From positions 3,596,001-3,660,000 of the forward strand of contig NZ_CP013293.1 in the NCBI RefSeq assembly GCF_001456155.1: DNA of 64,000 bases, written 5' to 3'. The translations under genes and the position numbers were made by a program. The notes under the pieces are model-generated. The model saw only the letters and a program-made list of their open reading frames with translations. It did not search any database and was not told the DNA's origin. The DNA comes from Chryseobacterium sp. IHB B 17019. GTDB lineage: Bacteria > Bacteroidota > Bacteroidia > Flavobacteriales > Weeksellaceae. Below, piece after piece: positions 1-8,800 of the stretch (positions are counted from its first letter, which is position 1; each line of letters starts with the position of its first letter).

Positions 1-422
1 TCTGCCTTTTCAAAAGTTTCTTCACCCGATGAAAACTCTAATCCTTCTTTTTCAGCATTTTGAAATCCGCCATCCAAAATCTGGACATTTTCAAACCCAA
101 AAGATCTTAACATCCACCAAGCTCTTGCTGCTGCATTTGCCCCGTTTTTATCGTCATAAACAACAATATGGGAATCCTCTGAAATCCCAAGCTTTGAAAG
201 TGTTTCTGCAAATTTTTCGGGACCTGGAAGAGGATGCCTTCCTCCGAATGCGGCATTTTCACCAATTTCAGCCAGATCTTTATCCAGATCTATGAACCTT
301 GCTCCTTTGATATGTTTATTTAAATAGTTTTGATAAACATCTTTTCCGGCTCTCGCGTCAAGAATGATGAGCTTTTTGGTTGGAAGATTCTTTAATTCGG
401 AAGGTGAGATGATGGGTAACAT
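1..422 (-). CDS. Sulfurtransferase (rhodanese family), 3' part cut by window edge
   Basis: Reading leftward from ATG at 422 gives about 140 residues beginning MLPIISPSELKNL and running off the window at base 1. The N-terminal rhodanese half is visible: the LDAR motif near residue 22, then HIKGARFIDLD, and FGGRHPLPGPEKF, which is typical of thiosulfate or 3-mercaptopyruvate sulfurtransferases with two rhodanese domains. The catalytic Cys loop would lie in the second domain, outside the window, so the donor sulfur substrate cannot be told. The family moves sulfane sulfur to thiol or cyanide acceptors. It is probably cytoplasmic, because no signal peptide is seen. The family call is firm; the exact enzyme is not. 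Confidence 0.85.
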   Translation of the reverse strand, partial: MLPIISPSELKNLPTKKLIILDARAGKDVYQNYLNKHIKGARFIDLDKDLAEIGENAAFGGRHPLPGPEKFAETLSKLGISEDSHIVVYDDKNGANAAARAWWMLRSFGFENVQILDGGFQNAEKEGLEFSSGEETFEKA

Positions 423-484
423 TTTGTTGATTTTTGGTTTGATTAAAGTAATTTTTGGCTAAAGCCATTTGAGTTTTGAATAAT

Positions 485-565
485 AAAGCGGGCTAAAGCC
501 CGCTCCTATTGATATTTTTAATTTATTTTAATTATTGAAATCCTTCGACAGGCTCAGGATGATAT
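485..565. repeat. Short palindromic and dispersed repeat cluster
   Basis: A perfect palindrome, GCGGGCTAAAGCCCGC, lies at about 487-502. Thirty bases on is CCTTCGACAGGCTCAGGAT at about 541-559. Both resemble small intergenic repeats common in Flavobacteriia; that is recalled family knowledge and was not searched. The cluster sits between the sulfurtransferase and HMG-CoA lyase genes, where it could also fold as a transcript-end hairpin. Confidence 0.5.
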
Positions 566-586
566 CGCTAATACTACATTTTCTAT

Positions 587-1435
587 TTAAAAATGAAAAA
601 TATCTTTCGCTTTATTATAAGAGCTTTCGAAGTTTAATAAATTTAATTTGTGATCGATTTTTTCTACACTCATGAAGTTAATAAGCTGTTCTGTAGGCAT
701 ATTTCCCACCAGATCATCTTTTGCCATCGGGCAACCGCCGATTCCTTTGATTGCTGTATCAAATCTTGTACAGCCGTTATCATGGGCCGCCTTTAATTTT
801 GAATAGGAATCTTCATAACGGTTATGAAAATGTCCCCCAAAATTAATATCCGGATATTTTGAAGGTATTTTGTCGAACAAAAGAGCAATGGTTTCCGGCG
901 TTGCAACTCCCGTTGTATCAGAAAGTAAGATATTTTTAACTCCAATTTCTGAAAACCTTTGTGCCCAGAAATCTACATCTTCCCATTTCCACATTTCACC
1001 GTAAGGATTCCCAAAAGCCATTGAAAAATAGATGTTTAGCTGTCTGTTTTCTCTTTTTACGAGTTCAAGCATTTTAACGATTTCATTGAAGGCTTCTTCC
1101 TGATTCTTATTGGTATTTCTGTGTTGAAAAGTTTCAGAAATAGAAAAAGGAAAACCGATAATATCCACAGACTGATGTTTTAATGCTTTTTCAGCGCCCC
1201 TGTAATTTGCTATAATCGCAGAAACTTTTGTGTTGGAGCGGGATTTGTCAATATTTTCGGCAACCTCATCAGAGTCGGCCATTTGGGGAATTGCTTTCGG
1301 GGAAACGAAACTAAGACAATCCAATACATCAAAACCAACATCCATGAGAGAGTTGATATAATCTATTTTTTTATCAGTCGGGATAAATTCTCCCCAACCC
1401 TGCATTGCATCACGCGGACATTCAGTAAGAAACAT
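587..1435 (-). CDS. mvaB: Hydroxymethylglutaryl-CoA lyase
   Basis: This enzyme cleaves HMG-CoA to acetyl-CoA and acetoacetate, the last step of leucine catabolism, in the cytosol. It is a 282-residue HMGL-like TIM barrel. ECPRDAMQG near residue 5 carries the substrate-binding Arg and metal Asp. FGGHFHNRYED supplies the metal-binding His pair, and GIGGCPMAKDDL holds the mobile-loop Cys typical of HMG-CoA lyases. A longer frame opens at a TTG at 1456, but that TTG overlaps the -7 box TATATTTG, so ATG 1435 is preferred; it leaves a leader of about 12 nt. It appears to be a single-gene transcript. Other HMGL-like enzymes (for example homocitrate synthase) are much longer. Confidence 0.9.
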   Translation of the reverse strand: MFLTECPRDAMQGWGEFIPTDKKIDYINSLMDVGFDVLDCLSFVSPKAIPQMADSDEVAENIDKSRSNTKVSAIIANYRGAEKALKHQSVDIIGFPFSISETFQHRNTNKNQEEAFNEIVKMLELVKRENRQLNIYFSMAFGNPYGEMWKWEDVDFWAQRFSEIGVKNILLSDTTGVATPETIALLFDKIPSKYPDINFGGHFHNRYEDSYSKLKAAHDNGCTRFDTAIKGIGGCPMAKDDLVGNMPTEQLINFMSVEKIDHKLNLLNFESSYNKAKDIFHF

Positions 1436-1453
1436 TGGTACTTTTGATTTTCT

Positions 1454-1461
1454 CAAATATA
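1454..1461 (-). promoter_or_regulatory. -7 promoter box TATATTTG for the HMG-CoA lyase gene
   Basis: It matches the Bacteroidota consensus TAnnTTTG exactly and sits 19 nt upstream of ATG 1435. It decides the start, because the longer TTG-initiated frame would begin inside this box. No TTG -33 element is seen at the usual spacing. Confidence 0.6.
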
Positions 1462-1786
1462 ATAAAACTTATCAATTTCGATTCCGAAACATACAAAGCT
1501 AACATTAATTTGATTCTCAAAGGTTTATATCTTATTTAAAATTTCGATAATTCATATTCAAATACCAATAACGAATCTAAAGCTGAAATTACATTATGGA
1601 AAAGCAAATATGGTCGTTAAGATTCATTTAAAAAAACAGTTTATAATTAAGAAGCTGTCACATAAAACTCATCAATTCAGGATTAATTGATAGAAGTTGA
1701 AAATGTGGTACATTTTGTTTTCAAATTGGTAAACAAATTGCATATATACTCACAGAATAATTAAAATACTATTAAAATTAACAGCT
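1462..1786. other. Intergenic stretch, nothing recognised
   Basis: About 325 bases of AT-rich DNA between divergent genes. No open frame of useful length, no RNA gene and no clear hairpin with a T run was found. A TACATTTTG near 1712 is one base too long in its spacer to fit the -7 consensus, so the promoter of the gene at 1787 is unassigned. Confidence 0.4.
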
Positions 1787-2005
1787 ATGAATATTTCTTA
1801 TTACGATTTTAAAAACCTGCCGGATCAGGCTCAGTGCAATATTGTTATGAATCAGGGACGTGTGATGAATGAGACAACAATAGACAAATTAAAATATGTT
1901 TTATATGAAATTTCATATTTTACTGTTGAGATTATTTATAATACGGCCAATAATACAATCGCAGGGATGAATGTATTTCAAAATAAGGCGGTATATTCAA
2001 ATTAG
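1787..2005 (+). CDS. Small hypothetical protein, 72 aa
   Basis: I do not recognise this protein. It is soluble in character, with no signal peptide or membrane segment, starts MNISYYDFKNLPDQ, and is rich in Asn, Ile and Tyr. The length, the ATG start and ordinary codon use for this genome make it a plausible real gene. Its neighbours (HMG-CoA lyase upstream on the other strand, exonuclease III convergent 10 bases after its stop) give no hint of function. Similar short proteins of this style are common in Chryseobacterium, but this is memory and not a search result. Confidence 0.6.
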   Translation: MNISYYDFKNLPDQAQCNIVMNQGRVMNETTIDKLKYVLYEISYFTVEIIYNTANNTIAGMNVFQNKAVYSN

Positions 2006-2015
2006 ATTAAAAATT

Positions 2016-2789
2016 TTATCTTTTTAATTCTATCCAGACGGGAGCATGGTCACTACTTTTCTCCCAACCGCGCACGTGACTGTCAACACCTCCTGCCTGC
2101 AAAGCCGAACTTAAATAAGGACTTAACAGAATATGGTCCAGCCTGATTCCTGCATTACGCTGATAAGCTTTGTACAAATAATCCCAGAAAGTATAGATTT
2201 TTTCCTCCGGATAAAGGGTTCGGATAGAATCAAGCCACCCTTTTTTCATTAAATCCTGGTATACTTTTCTTACTTCTGTCCTGAAAAGGGCATCATTTTC
2301 CCAACGTTCCGGCTTATGGACATCAAATGGTGTCGGAATAATATTAAAATCCCCGATAAGAATAGCCGGAAGTTCCATTTTTATTAATTCATTTGTTCGT
2401 TTTTTAAAGCGCTTAAGCCATGCTAATTTATAGTCAAACTTAGGTCCCGGATAAGGATTCCCGTTCGGAAGATAAAGACAGCAAACTACAATATTATCAA
2501 TAATTGCTTCTATATATCGGCTCTGGAAATCATCAGGATCTCCCGGTAAAGAATCCTGCACCTCTACAATATCAAGATCTTTGGTAAGTATCGCAACCCC
2601 GTTCCAGCTTTTCTGCCCTTTCCAAATAGCTTTGTAACCGGCTTCATTAATGGCATTTACAGGAAATCGTTCTTGTGGGGCTTTTAATTCCTGAAGACAG
2701 ACAATATCCGGCTGGGCTTCTTTCAGCCATTGAAGTAAAACCGGCAGACGGCCGTTGACACCATTGACATTATATGTTGCTATTTTCAT
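2016..2789 (-). CDS. xth: Exodeoxyribonuclease III (AP endonuclease)
   Basis: This Mg-dependent AP endonuclease and 3'-5' exonuclease acts in base-excision repair. The 257 residues are the full family length. The ExoIII/EEP motifs are all present: MKIATYNVNGVNGRL at the N-terminus, CLQELKAP near residue 31 with the metal-binding Glu, IGDFNIIP with the catalytic Asp and Asn near 146, RLDHILLSP, and SSDHAPVW with the catalytic Asp-His pair at the C-terminus. The start ATG at 2789 is the one that gives the conserved N-terminal strand. It stands alone, convergent with the small gene at 1787. ExoA-like enzymes of the same fold are the only realistic alternative. Confidence 0.95.
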   Translation of the reverse strand: MKIATYNVNGVNGRLPVLLQWLKEAQPDIVCLQELKAPQERFPVNAINEAGYKAIWKGQKSWNGVAILTKDLDIVEVQDSLPGDPDDFQSRYIEAIIDNIVVCCLYLPNGNPYPGPKFDYKLAWLKRFKKRTNELIKMELPAILIGDFNIIPTPFDVHKPERWENDALFRTEVRKVYQDLMKKGWLDSIRTLYPEEKIYTFWDYLYKAYQRNAGIRLDHILLSPYLSSALQAGGVDSHVRGWEKSSDHAPVWIELKR

Positions 2790-2888
2790 TTTTTTGAGAA
2801 TTAAATTAACCTTAAATAAAATCCGACAATAATTATTCCATCATGATGTGTTGGCAACTTAGTTTAAAGTTATGAAAGAATTACATTG

Positions 2889-2896
2889 TATATTTG
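2889..2896 (+). promoter_or_regulatory. -7 promoter box TATATTTG for pepT
   Basis: This TAnnTTTG match lies 20 nt upstream of ATG 2916. A longer frame begins at 2886, ahead of the box, so that start would not be transcribed from this promoter. This supports ATG 2916. Confidence 0.6.
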
Positions 2897-2915
2897 TAAA
2901 AATTTTATATCAATA

Positions 2916-4163
2916 ATGAGCGCAATAGAATTCAACCAATTGTGGAAAGAAAAGTTACTGAACCGTTTTCTTAGTTATGTAAAAATATATTCAACAAGTG
3001 ATGCAGAAAGTGAAGCAACACCTTCTACACCTCAACAATGGGATATCGCAAAATATATTGTTGAAGAGCTGAAAACGATCGGTCTTGAAGATGTTTCAAT
3101 TGATGACAATGGCTATATCATGGGATATGTGCCTTCAAATCTTGAAAATAATGATAAGCCTACCATTGGATTTATTTCACATTATGATACTTCGCCGGAT
3201 TTCAGTGGGGAAAATGTAAAACCACAGGTTTGGGAAAATTATGACGGAAGTGATTTGGTTTTAAATCAGACAACAGGATTTACTTTATCGCCTTCAAAAT
3301 TTGAAAGTTTAAAGCAATATATCGGTCAGACTTTAATTACAACCGACGGAAATACACTTCTTGGAGCAGACGATAAGGCAGGTTGTGCAGAAATTGTAAC
3401 GGCTGCAGAATACTTGATCGCTCATCCTGAAATAAAGCACGGAAGAATTGCCGTTGGATTTACTCCAGATGAGGAAATCGGAAGAGGTGCACATAAATTT
3501 GATGTGGCAAAATTTGGGGCGGAATTCGCTTATACAATGGATGGAAGCGAGGTTGGAGAATTGGAATATGAGAACTTTAATGCTGCAGGTGCTGTCGTAA
3601 AAATCCACGGATTGAGTGTACACCCCGGTTATGCTTTTGGAAAAATGGTGAATGCTGGTCTTTTAGCTGCTGAATTTATTCAGCTGCTTCCGGCTAATGA
3701 AACTCCAGCTACCACGAAAGGTTTTGACGGATTTTATCATTTAATGGATCTTACCGCTGATATTTCTGAGGCTAAACTTCAATATATCATCCGCGATCAT
3801 GACGCTGATAAATTTGAGGCAAGAAAGAAATTCATGGAAGAAAAAGTGGCTGAATTTAATCAAAAACACGGTGCAGGAACTGCCGAAGTCGAGATTAAAG
3901 AGCAATACCGCAACATGAAACAGCAATTTGAAGGTAAAATGCACATCATCGATCTTGCCGCAAAAGCAATGAAAGAAGCGGATATCGAACCTAAAATCAA
4001 AGCAATCAGAGGCGGAACAGACGGAGCGCAATTGTCATACATGGGACTTCCTTGTCCGAATATTTTTGCAGGAGGAATGAATTTCCACGGACCTTATGAA
4101 TATGTGGCTTTAGAGAGCATGGAAAAGGCGGTTGAGGTGATTGTGAATATTGTGAAGGCGTAA
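2916..4163 (+). CDS. pepT: Peptidase T (tripeptide aminopeptidase)
   Basis: This zinc aminopeptidase of the M20 family releases N-terminal residues from tripeptides in the cytosol. It has 415 residues, close to the roughly 410 usual for PepT. Visible motifs are ISHYDTSPD (metal His and Asp near residue 80), LLGADDKAG (bridging Asp), and FTPDEEIGRG (catalytic Glu-Glu near residue 178). The dimerisation lid lies between, and the terminal metal His is in NFHGPYEY. The start MSAIEFNQLW is chosen because the -7 box precedes it. A rho-independent hairpin follows the stop, so it is probably a single-gene unit. Confidence 0.95.
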   Translation: MSAIEFNQLWKEKLLNRFLSYVKIYSTSDAESEATPSTPQQWDIAKYIVEELKTIGLEDVSIDDNGYIMGYVPSNLENNDKPTIGFISHYDTSPDFSGENVKPQVWENYDGSDLVLNQTTGFTLSPSKFESLKQYIGQTLITTDGNTLLGADDKAGCAEIVTAAEYLIAHPEIKHGRIAVGFTPDEEIGRGAHKFDVAKFGAEFAYTMDGSEVGELEYENFNAAGAVVKIHGLSVHPGYAFGKMVNAGLLAAEFIQLLPANETPATTKGFDGFYHLMDLTADISEAKLQYIIRDHDADKFEARKKFMEEKVAEFNQKHGAGTAEVEIKEQYRNMKQQFEGKMHIIDLAAKAMKEADIEPKIKAIRGGTDGAQLSYMGLPCPNIFAGGMNFHGPYEYVALESMEKAVEVIVNIVKA

Positions 4164-4181
4164 TGCTTTACTTATAAATTG

Positions 4182-4210
4182 AAAGCCAGCTGATTGAGCT
4201 GGCTTTTTTA
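4182..4210 (+). terminator. Terminator after pepT
   Basis: A ten-base perfect stem, AAAGCCAGCT (4182-4191) with AGCTGGCTTT (4197-4206), a five-base loop and a following T run. It lies 18 nt past the pepT stop. Confidence 0.8.
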
Positions 4211-4266
4211 TTTGGCAGAGATTATTTTCTAACTTCAGCTCTTTCAAGCTTATTCCTGTTATCTTC

Positions 4267-4293
4267 CGCTCCGCAAAGTCTGTGACTTTGAGC
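4267..4293 (+). repeat. REP-like hairpin, left copy, beside rayT
   Basis: CCGCT followed by GCAAAGTCTGTGACTTTGAG. The core AAAGTC-TGT-GACTTT folds into a short hairpin. The same sequence occurs inverted at 4987-5013 on the other side of the transposase remnant, which is the arrangement expected of REP elements bracketing their RayT gene. Confidence 0.7.
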
Positions 4294-4897
4294 TAATCAT
4301 TATAATTATTATATTTCCAAAACTCATTTTTCTTAGTTACATCAATTACAGGATTATCTGCCAGTTCTACATCCAATAATCCATTTCCCAGAACATAATT
4401 ACTTGCAGATGAATATAAATAATGATGTGCCTTATCTACCAGACCCGCCCTTATAGGATTTAAATAAATATAATTAAGCTTATCCCATAAAAAGGGCAAA
4501 GTATAGATTTCCTCCGCATGATTACCATACTGCCAGAATTGATAGGTTTTATTTCTGCTATGACTTTCTGTTGCTTTAGAAAATCTTTCCAGCATCCATT
4601 CTCGCCTACTTTCTGGTTCTGTTTGTATTTTCTCTAAATATTCTTTGATGTAAATTTTTTAAAATCTCTGATTAAATCTGACAGCTTACCTTCTTTTGAT
4701 TGTATAATTAAATGAATATGATTACTCATTATGACATAGCCATACAGTATAAGACCTTTATGTTTTTTACAATAGTCTAGGGACTCAATTATTACATCTC
4801 TATAAACTTTTCTTGTGAAAACGTCTACCCAATCTACAACTGTAAAGGTTATAAAATGTGGCTTCTCCTGATCTCTTATAATGTATCCTTCTTTCAT
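4293..4897 (-). pseudogene. REP-associated tyrosine transposase (RayT/Y1), frameshifted
   Basis: RayT proteins are single-domain HUH nucleases related to IS200 transposases that act on REP hairpins. The 5' half (4897 to 4634) reads MKEGYIIRDQEKPHFITFTV and carries the HUH signature SNHIHLII near residue 58. The 3' half (4595 to 4293) has FWQYGNHAEEI and LNYIYLNPIRAGLV, both typical of the family C-terminal part. Near 4642-4650 the frame breaks: after KKFTS the sequence continues as KEYLEKIQTEPESRREW one frame over, consistent with loss of one base. Correcting it would restore a protein of about 200 aa, the family norm. REP-like hairpins lie at both ends. A sequencing error cannot be excluded. 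Confidence 0.85.
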
Positions 4898-4940
4898 CTT
4901 TTTGTTTTTTACTATAAATGTAAAATTAATTTCCTTTTTA

Positions 4941-4978
4941 ATGTAAAACCCGCTACAATTTAGTAGCGGTTTTTTTTA
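4941..4978 (+). terminator. Hairpin with T run upstream of rayT remnant
   Basis: ACCCGCTAC (4948-4956) pairs with GTAGCGGT (4963-4970) apart from one extra C, and a run of eight or more T follows on the + strand. No + strand gene ends here, so it may be part of the mobile unit or an orphan terminator. Confidence 0.5.
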
Positions 4979-4986
4979 ATTAATCT

Positions 4987-5013
4987 GGCTCAAAGTCACA
5001 GACTTTGCGCAGC
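4987..5013 (-). repeat. REP-like hairpin, right copy, inverted
   Basis: The reverse complement matches the copy at 4267-4293 over the core GCAAAGTCTGTGACTTTGAG plus the flanking CCGCT, with small differences between core and flank. It lies between the rayT remnant and the ankyrin lipoprotein gene. Confidence 0.7.
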
Positions 5014-5025
5014 GGGGGTTGTTAG

Positions 5026-5808
5026 TTATAAACATCCTTTCTTTCTAAGGAGTTCTTTTATCTCTTGATATTCTTTTGCAGAGTGGTCGGCTTCATCTAC
5101 TATCCAGTCTTTCATATAAATATCTTTAGGATTCACTGCTCCGCCTTTTTTGTATAAAATCTTGCTACAATTTGCTCCCTGCTGTAAAAGATATAAAACA
5201 ACATCGTAATTTTTGAATAAAGCAGCAGCAGATAGAGCATCTTCTCCATTCGGATTAGTATAATTTATGTTAGCCCCATTTCCAATAAGTAGCTTTACTA
5301 ACTCCAAATTATTTCGATTAGATGCTGCTATTAGTGGAGTAGCGTAGGTTTTTTGTTCTTCCTTTCCACTATTACATTCAACATAATTAACATTTGCCTT
5401 GTATTTAATCAGCTCTTCTGCATACTTAGTTTTATCATCAAAAGATAGAGCTATTTCAATTAATGGTGTTGTGCAATGTAAAGAATCGGCAATGTTAGGA
5501 TTAGCTCCTAACCTCAAGAGTTCTTTAAAAGCTTTGTAATTATTATTATAAGAACTTAAGTGTAAAAGGGTTTTCCCATATAGAGTTTCTTGATAGTTTA
5601 ATATTCTAGGATTCTTTTTCACTTCTTCATCGATTTTATCTACATCATCATCCCAGACTGCTTTTGTCAGTTCCCAAGCCGGAGTATCCTGAAACAATCT
5701 ATAATCCGCACCCAGAAGTTTATTCTTATCTGCCTTTTTATTCCTGTCTATCTTGCTACAAGCCACTGCCATTAATAACAATGAAAATAGTATTATAATT
5801 CTTTTCAT
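5026..5808 (-). CDS. Ankyrin-repeat lipoprotein, probable immunity protein
   Basis: A 260-residue protein with a lipoprotein signal: the N-terminus MKRIIILFSLLLMAVACSKI has a lipobox ending at Cys17. About four ankyrin repeats follow, for example TLLHLSSYNNNYKAFKELLR, TPLIAASNRNNLELVKLLIG and DALSAAALFKNYDVVLYLLQ, each followed by GAN-type turns. It should be anchored on the periplasmic face of the inner membrane or in the outer membrane. It starts one base after the stop of the large RHS toxin gene, so the two are probably co-transcribed and translationally coupled. Ankyrin proteins are a known immunity class in polymorphic toxin loci, and a lipoprotein suits a toxin with a lipase domain. 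The immunity role is inferred from position and family only. Confidence 0.8.
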   Translation of the reverse strand: MKRIIILFSLLLMAVACSKIDRNKKADKNKLLGADYRLFQDTPAWELTKAVWDDDVDKIDEEVKKNPRILNYQETLYGKTLLHLSSYNNNYKAFKELLRLGANPNIADSLHCTTPLIEIALSFDDKTKYAEELIKYKANVNYVECNSGKEEQKTYATPLIAASNRNNLELVKLLIGNGANINYTNPNGEDALSAAALFKNYDVVLYLLQQGANCSKILYKKGGAVNPKDIYMKDWIVDEADHSAKEYQEIKELLRKKGCL

Positions 5809-5809
5809 A

Positions 5810-8800
5810 TTATTTTTTGTATTTATCAGGGTTAATACCTAAATGCTTCACCATATGATCCATGCTGTGTCCATTAAATATGGCCCCTGCTGTTCTTGGA
5901 GTAATATAGTGTTTTTTTCCGTTTACATCCGGCATAATTAAACCTGCGGATGTAAGGCTATTCTGTAGTTTGTTAAGAGGATCTGTTCTCATAATATAAG
6001 CATCAATAAGCCCTTCAGTTCTGAAGGCTGCAGTAAAGCCTCCAAAAAAGCCTTTCATATCTGAGTTACTAAACCCGTTCAGATACTTTGTAGACATACC
6101 TACGCCTGCAGCATTGAAGGTAACAGCTGATCTACGGGTAAGATTAGAATTAAGTGCCGCTAAACCGCCCCCTAATGAATGTCCCGTATAGGTAAGCTCT
6201 ATATCACCTAATTGGTTAGAAATTGCAGTAGCATTTTGAGCTGATAAAGAATATTGGCTTGATGCGCCCAATGGTTGCACTAAATCCGCTACACCATCCT
6301 TTTCTATATCTTCTGTCCCTGCTGTGGCATAAGCATATTCCGTAACTTTTCCATTGACCACTCTCTCATAAACCTGAGATTTAAAACCAGACTCTATATC
6401 ATTTAAACGAACTCCATCAAATTTTGTTTTAGAAACTCTCCATCCGCCAATCAGCATATTATCTTTATGCTCACCATATACATGCAATGCCATTGCCGAT
6501 GCCTCCGCGGGAGTTGGTTTTTTACCATCTGGGTCAATGTAACGAATCGGATTATCAAACGCATAGGCATAAGGCGACCAGCTTGGCATCTTCTCCGCTA
6601 GCGGATCCACATTCAGCCAAAGAGAAACTCTAGGATTATAATATCTCGCCCCATAATACATATACCCCGTTTCAGCATCCAATTCCTTGCCATTAAATTT
6701 ATATGGGCTATGGTTACTGTTTCTGTGGTTTTCTACAAAGGTTTCACCACTCGGGAAATATTCAATATTTTGTGTTACTTCACCGTCTATTCCCGTAATA
6801 TAGCTGCTTGATCCCAAATGATCCGGATGGAACCAATAGATCTGGTTTTCTTTAACTCCTGGATAATCGCTGACACAGTTTCCATTAAACCCTGCATTTT
6901 GTCCGTAATTTGGCGGTGGAGTTATTGAATTTTGCTGCATTATGGTCAAACTACTTTGGGTAGATGTCTGCAAAATAGTATTAGAAACTGCGACAGGATT
7001 TATAGGCGGTGTACTTCCTGCAAATGGTATGATCAGCCACTGACAGTTGAAGGCTCCTACATTTTTACCTGTTCCGTTTTTAGTAACTATTCTCTGACTT
7101 CCTGCATAATAATGTTTGGTATATTTTGGTTCTAAAGCTCCTGTATTATCAAACGAGAAATTTAAAGTTAATAATCCGTTTGGATACATTGTTACTGCAT
7201 GAGAAGTTACGATCGGTTGTGGCCAAGTGTTCGTTTGTTCTCCTGCTGTTCTGAATAAATAGCCGGAATATAATACATCTTTTATAATTCTCTCTCCTCC
7301 TGCATCGTAGGTATAAATCGCCGCTCCGTCAATTTCGGGTGTAGAAGGATTGGTGTCTACAAAGCGTAATCTGTTTTCTTCATCCCATTGATAAACTGCT
7401 TTCTGCTCATCCAATCCACATGTTTCCTGTACTGTTTGCAGAGGGTTTCCTTTTTGGTCATACTCATATCTATGGAATTTCACTCCCGGATCGTTCGGGT
7501 TACAGCATGTAGAAGTCGGAACCAGGTTCTGCTCATCTATAATGGTAGACGGAGCATGTGGGTGTGCCGAATCTTCATATTTATAGTTTAATCTATAAGA
7601 TGTTGGTTCTAAAGCCGTCCAGTTGTTATTTGTTGCGCCTGTAGTCCATTCATGCTTTTGTGTTTTGCTCATGATATTATGCATATTATCATAAGTCATT
7701 CCTACAGTATAACGATGGCGCTCTTCCTGACCTTGTGTATTGATTCCTCTCCAGTTTCCTGAAGCTGAAGTCAGACGATAGAGATCATCATATCCAAAAG
7801 CATGGTTGGTTCCTCCACCCAAAAGGCCATTGACTATAGGAGCATTGTTATGGATCTGCATGACATTTGAGACAACATCATACTGATAAATATTCTGCAT
7901 GAAATGTCTTGTACTGTTTTTAGCAAACATTTTCAACAGTCTCCGGCGGTTTGTTTCATACTCATATGTAGTTTCCGTACCGTTACCATTGGCTAAATAG
8001 ACTCTCTGCTCAAATTTGTCATATCCTATATTATTGATCATCGGATAACTAAATCCGTCTTTTGCAGAGGTTACCGTCTTAAGGTTTCCTGCTTTATTAT
8101 AGGTATAGTTTAAGATTTCCCCGTCAGGATAAGTAATAGCTTTTACACGATTCCAGGTATCATACTTCCATTCTGTACCGAACCAGTATACTCCTGCATT
8201 AGGCACTGCCACCGAACGTCTTTGGTAGGTAAGCTCTCCTAATCTTCCGTATTTTAAATACTGTGTCCCTGTTGCATCTGTCTGATACCATAGTCTTCCT
8301 ACAGAATTATTATCCATCGCGGCAGCATCCAGCGCATTTCCGTAATAATATTTTACATTGTTTTCGGGGTAAACAGGGTAATTAACTGCTTTTAATCTTG
8401 TATAATCATATTGATACTCTACAGTTTCATTAGCTGAATTCTTTTTACTTAACATATTCCCCGCAGAGTCATAGGTATAAGTAGTCAATCCACTATCCGG
8501 GTGAGTATAGGCTGTTCTTCTACCCAAATCATCATAAACAGATGTGGTAATATTTCCCTGTACATCTTTTACCTGCTGTATTTCACCAATGGCATCATGG
8601 GTAAACTGAGTTTTAATATCTCCCGTATTTGAACCTTCAAAAACGGATGTCGTCCTGCCTTTGATATCGGTATATGTTTTTTTAACACTTCCCAATTCGT
8701 CAGTAAAAATAGTCTCAAACATGTTTCTTCCTTGAACATCGTTTGCAAAGCCATACGAAATTGTTGAGAACAGGTTTTCTCCAGGTAATTTTGTGTAAAC

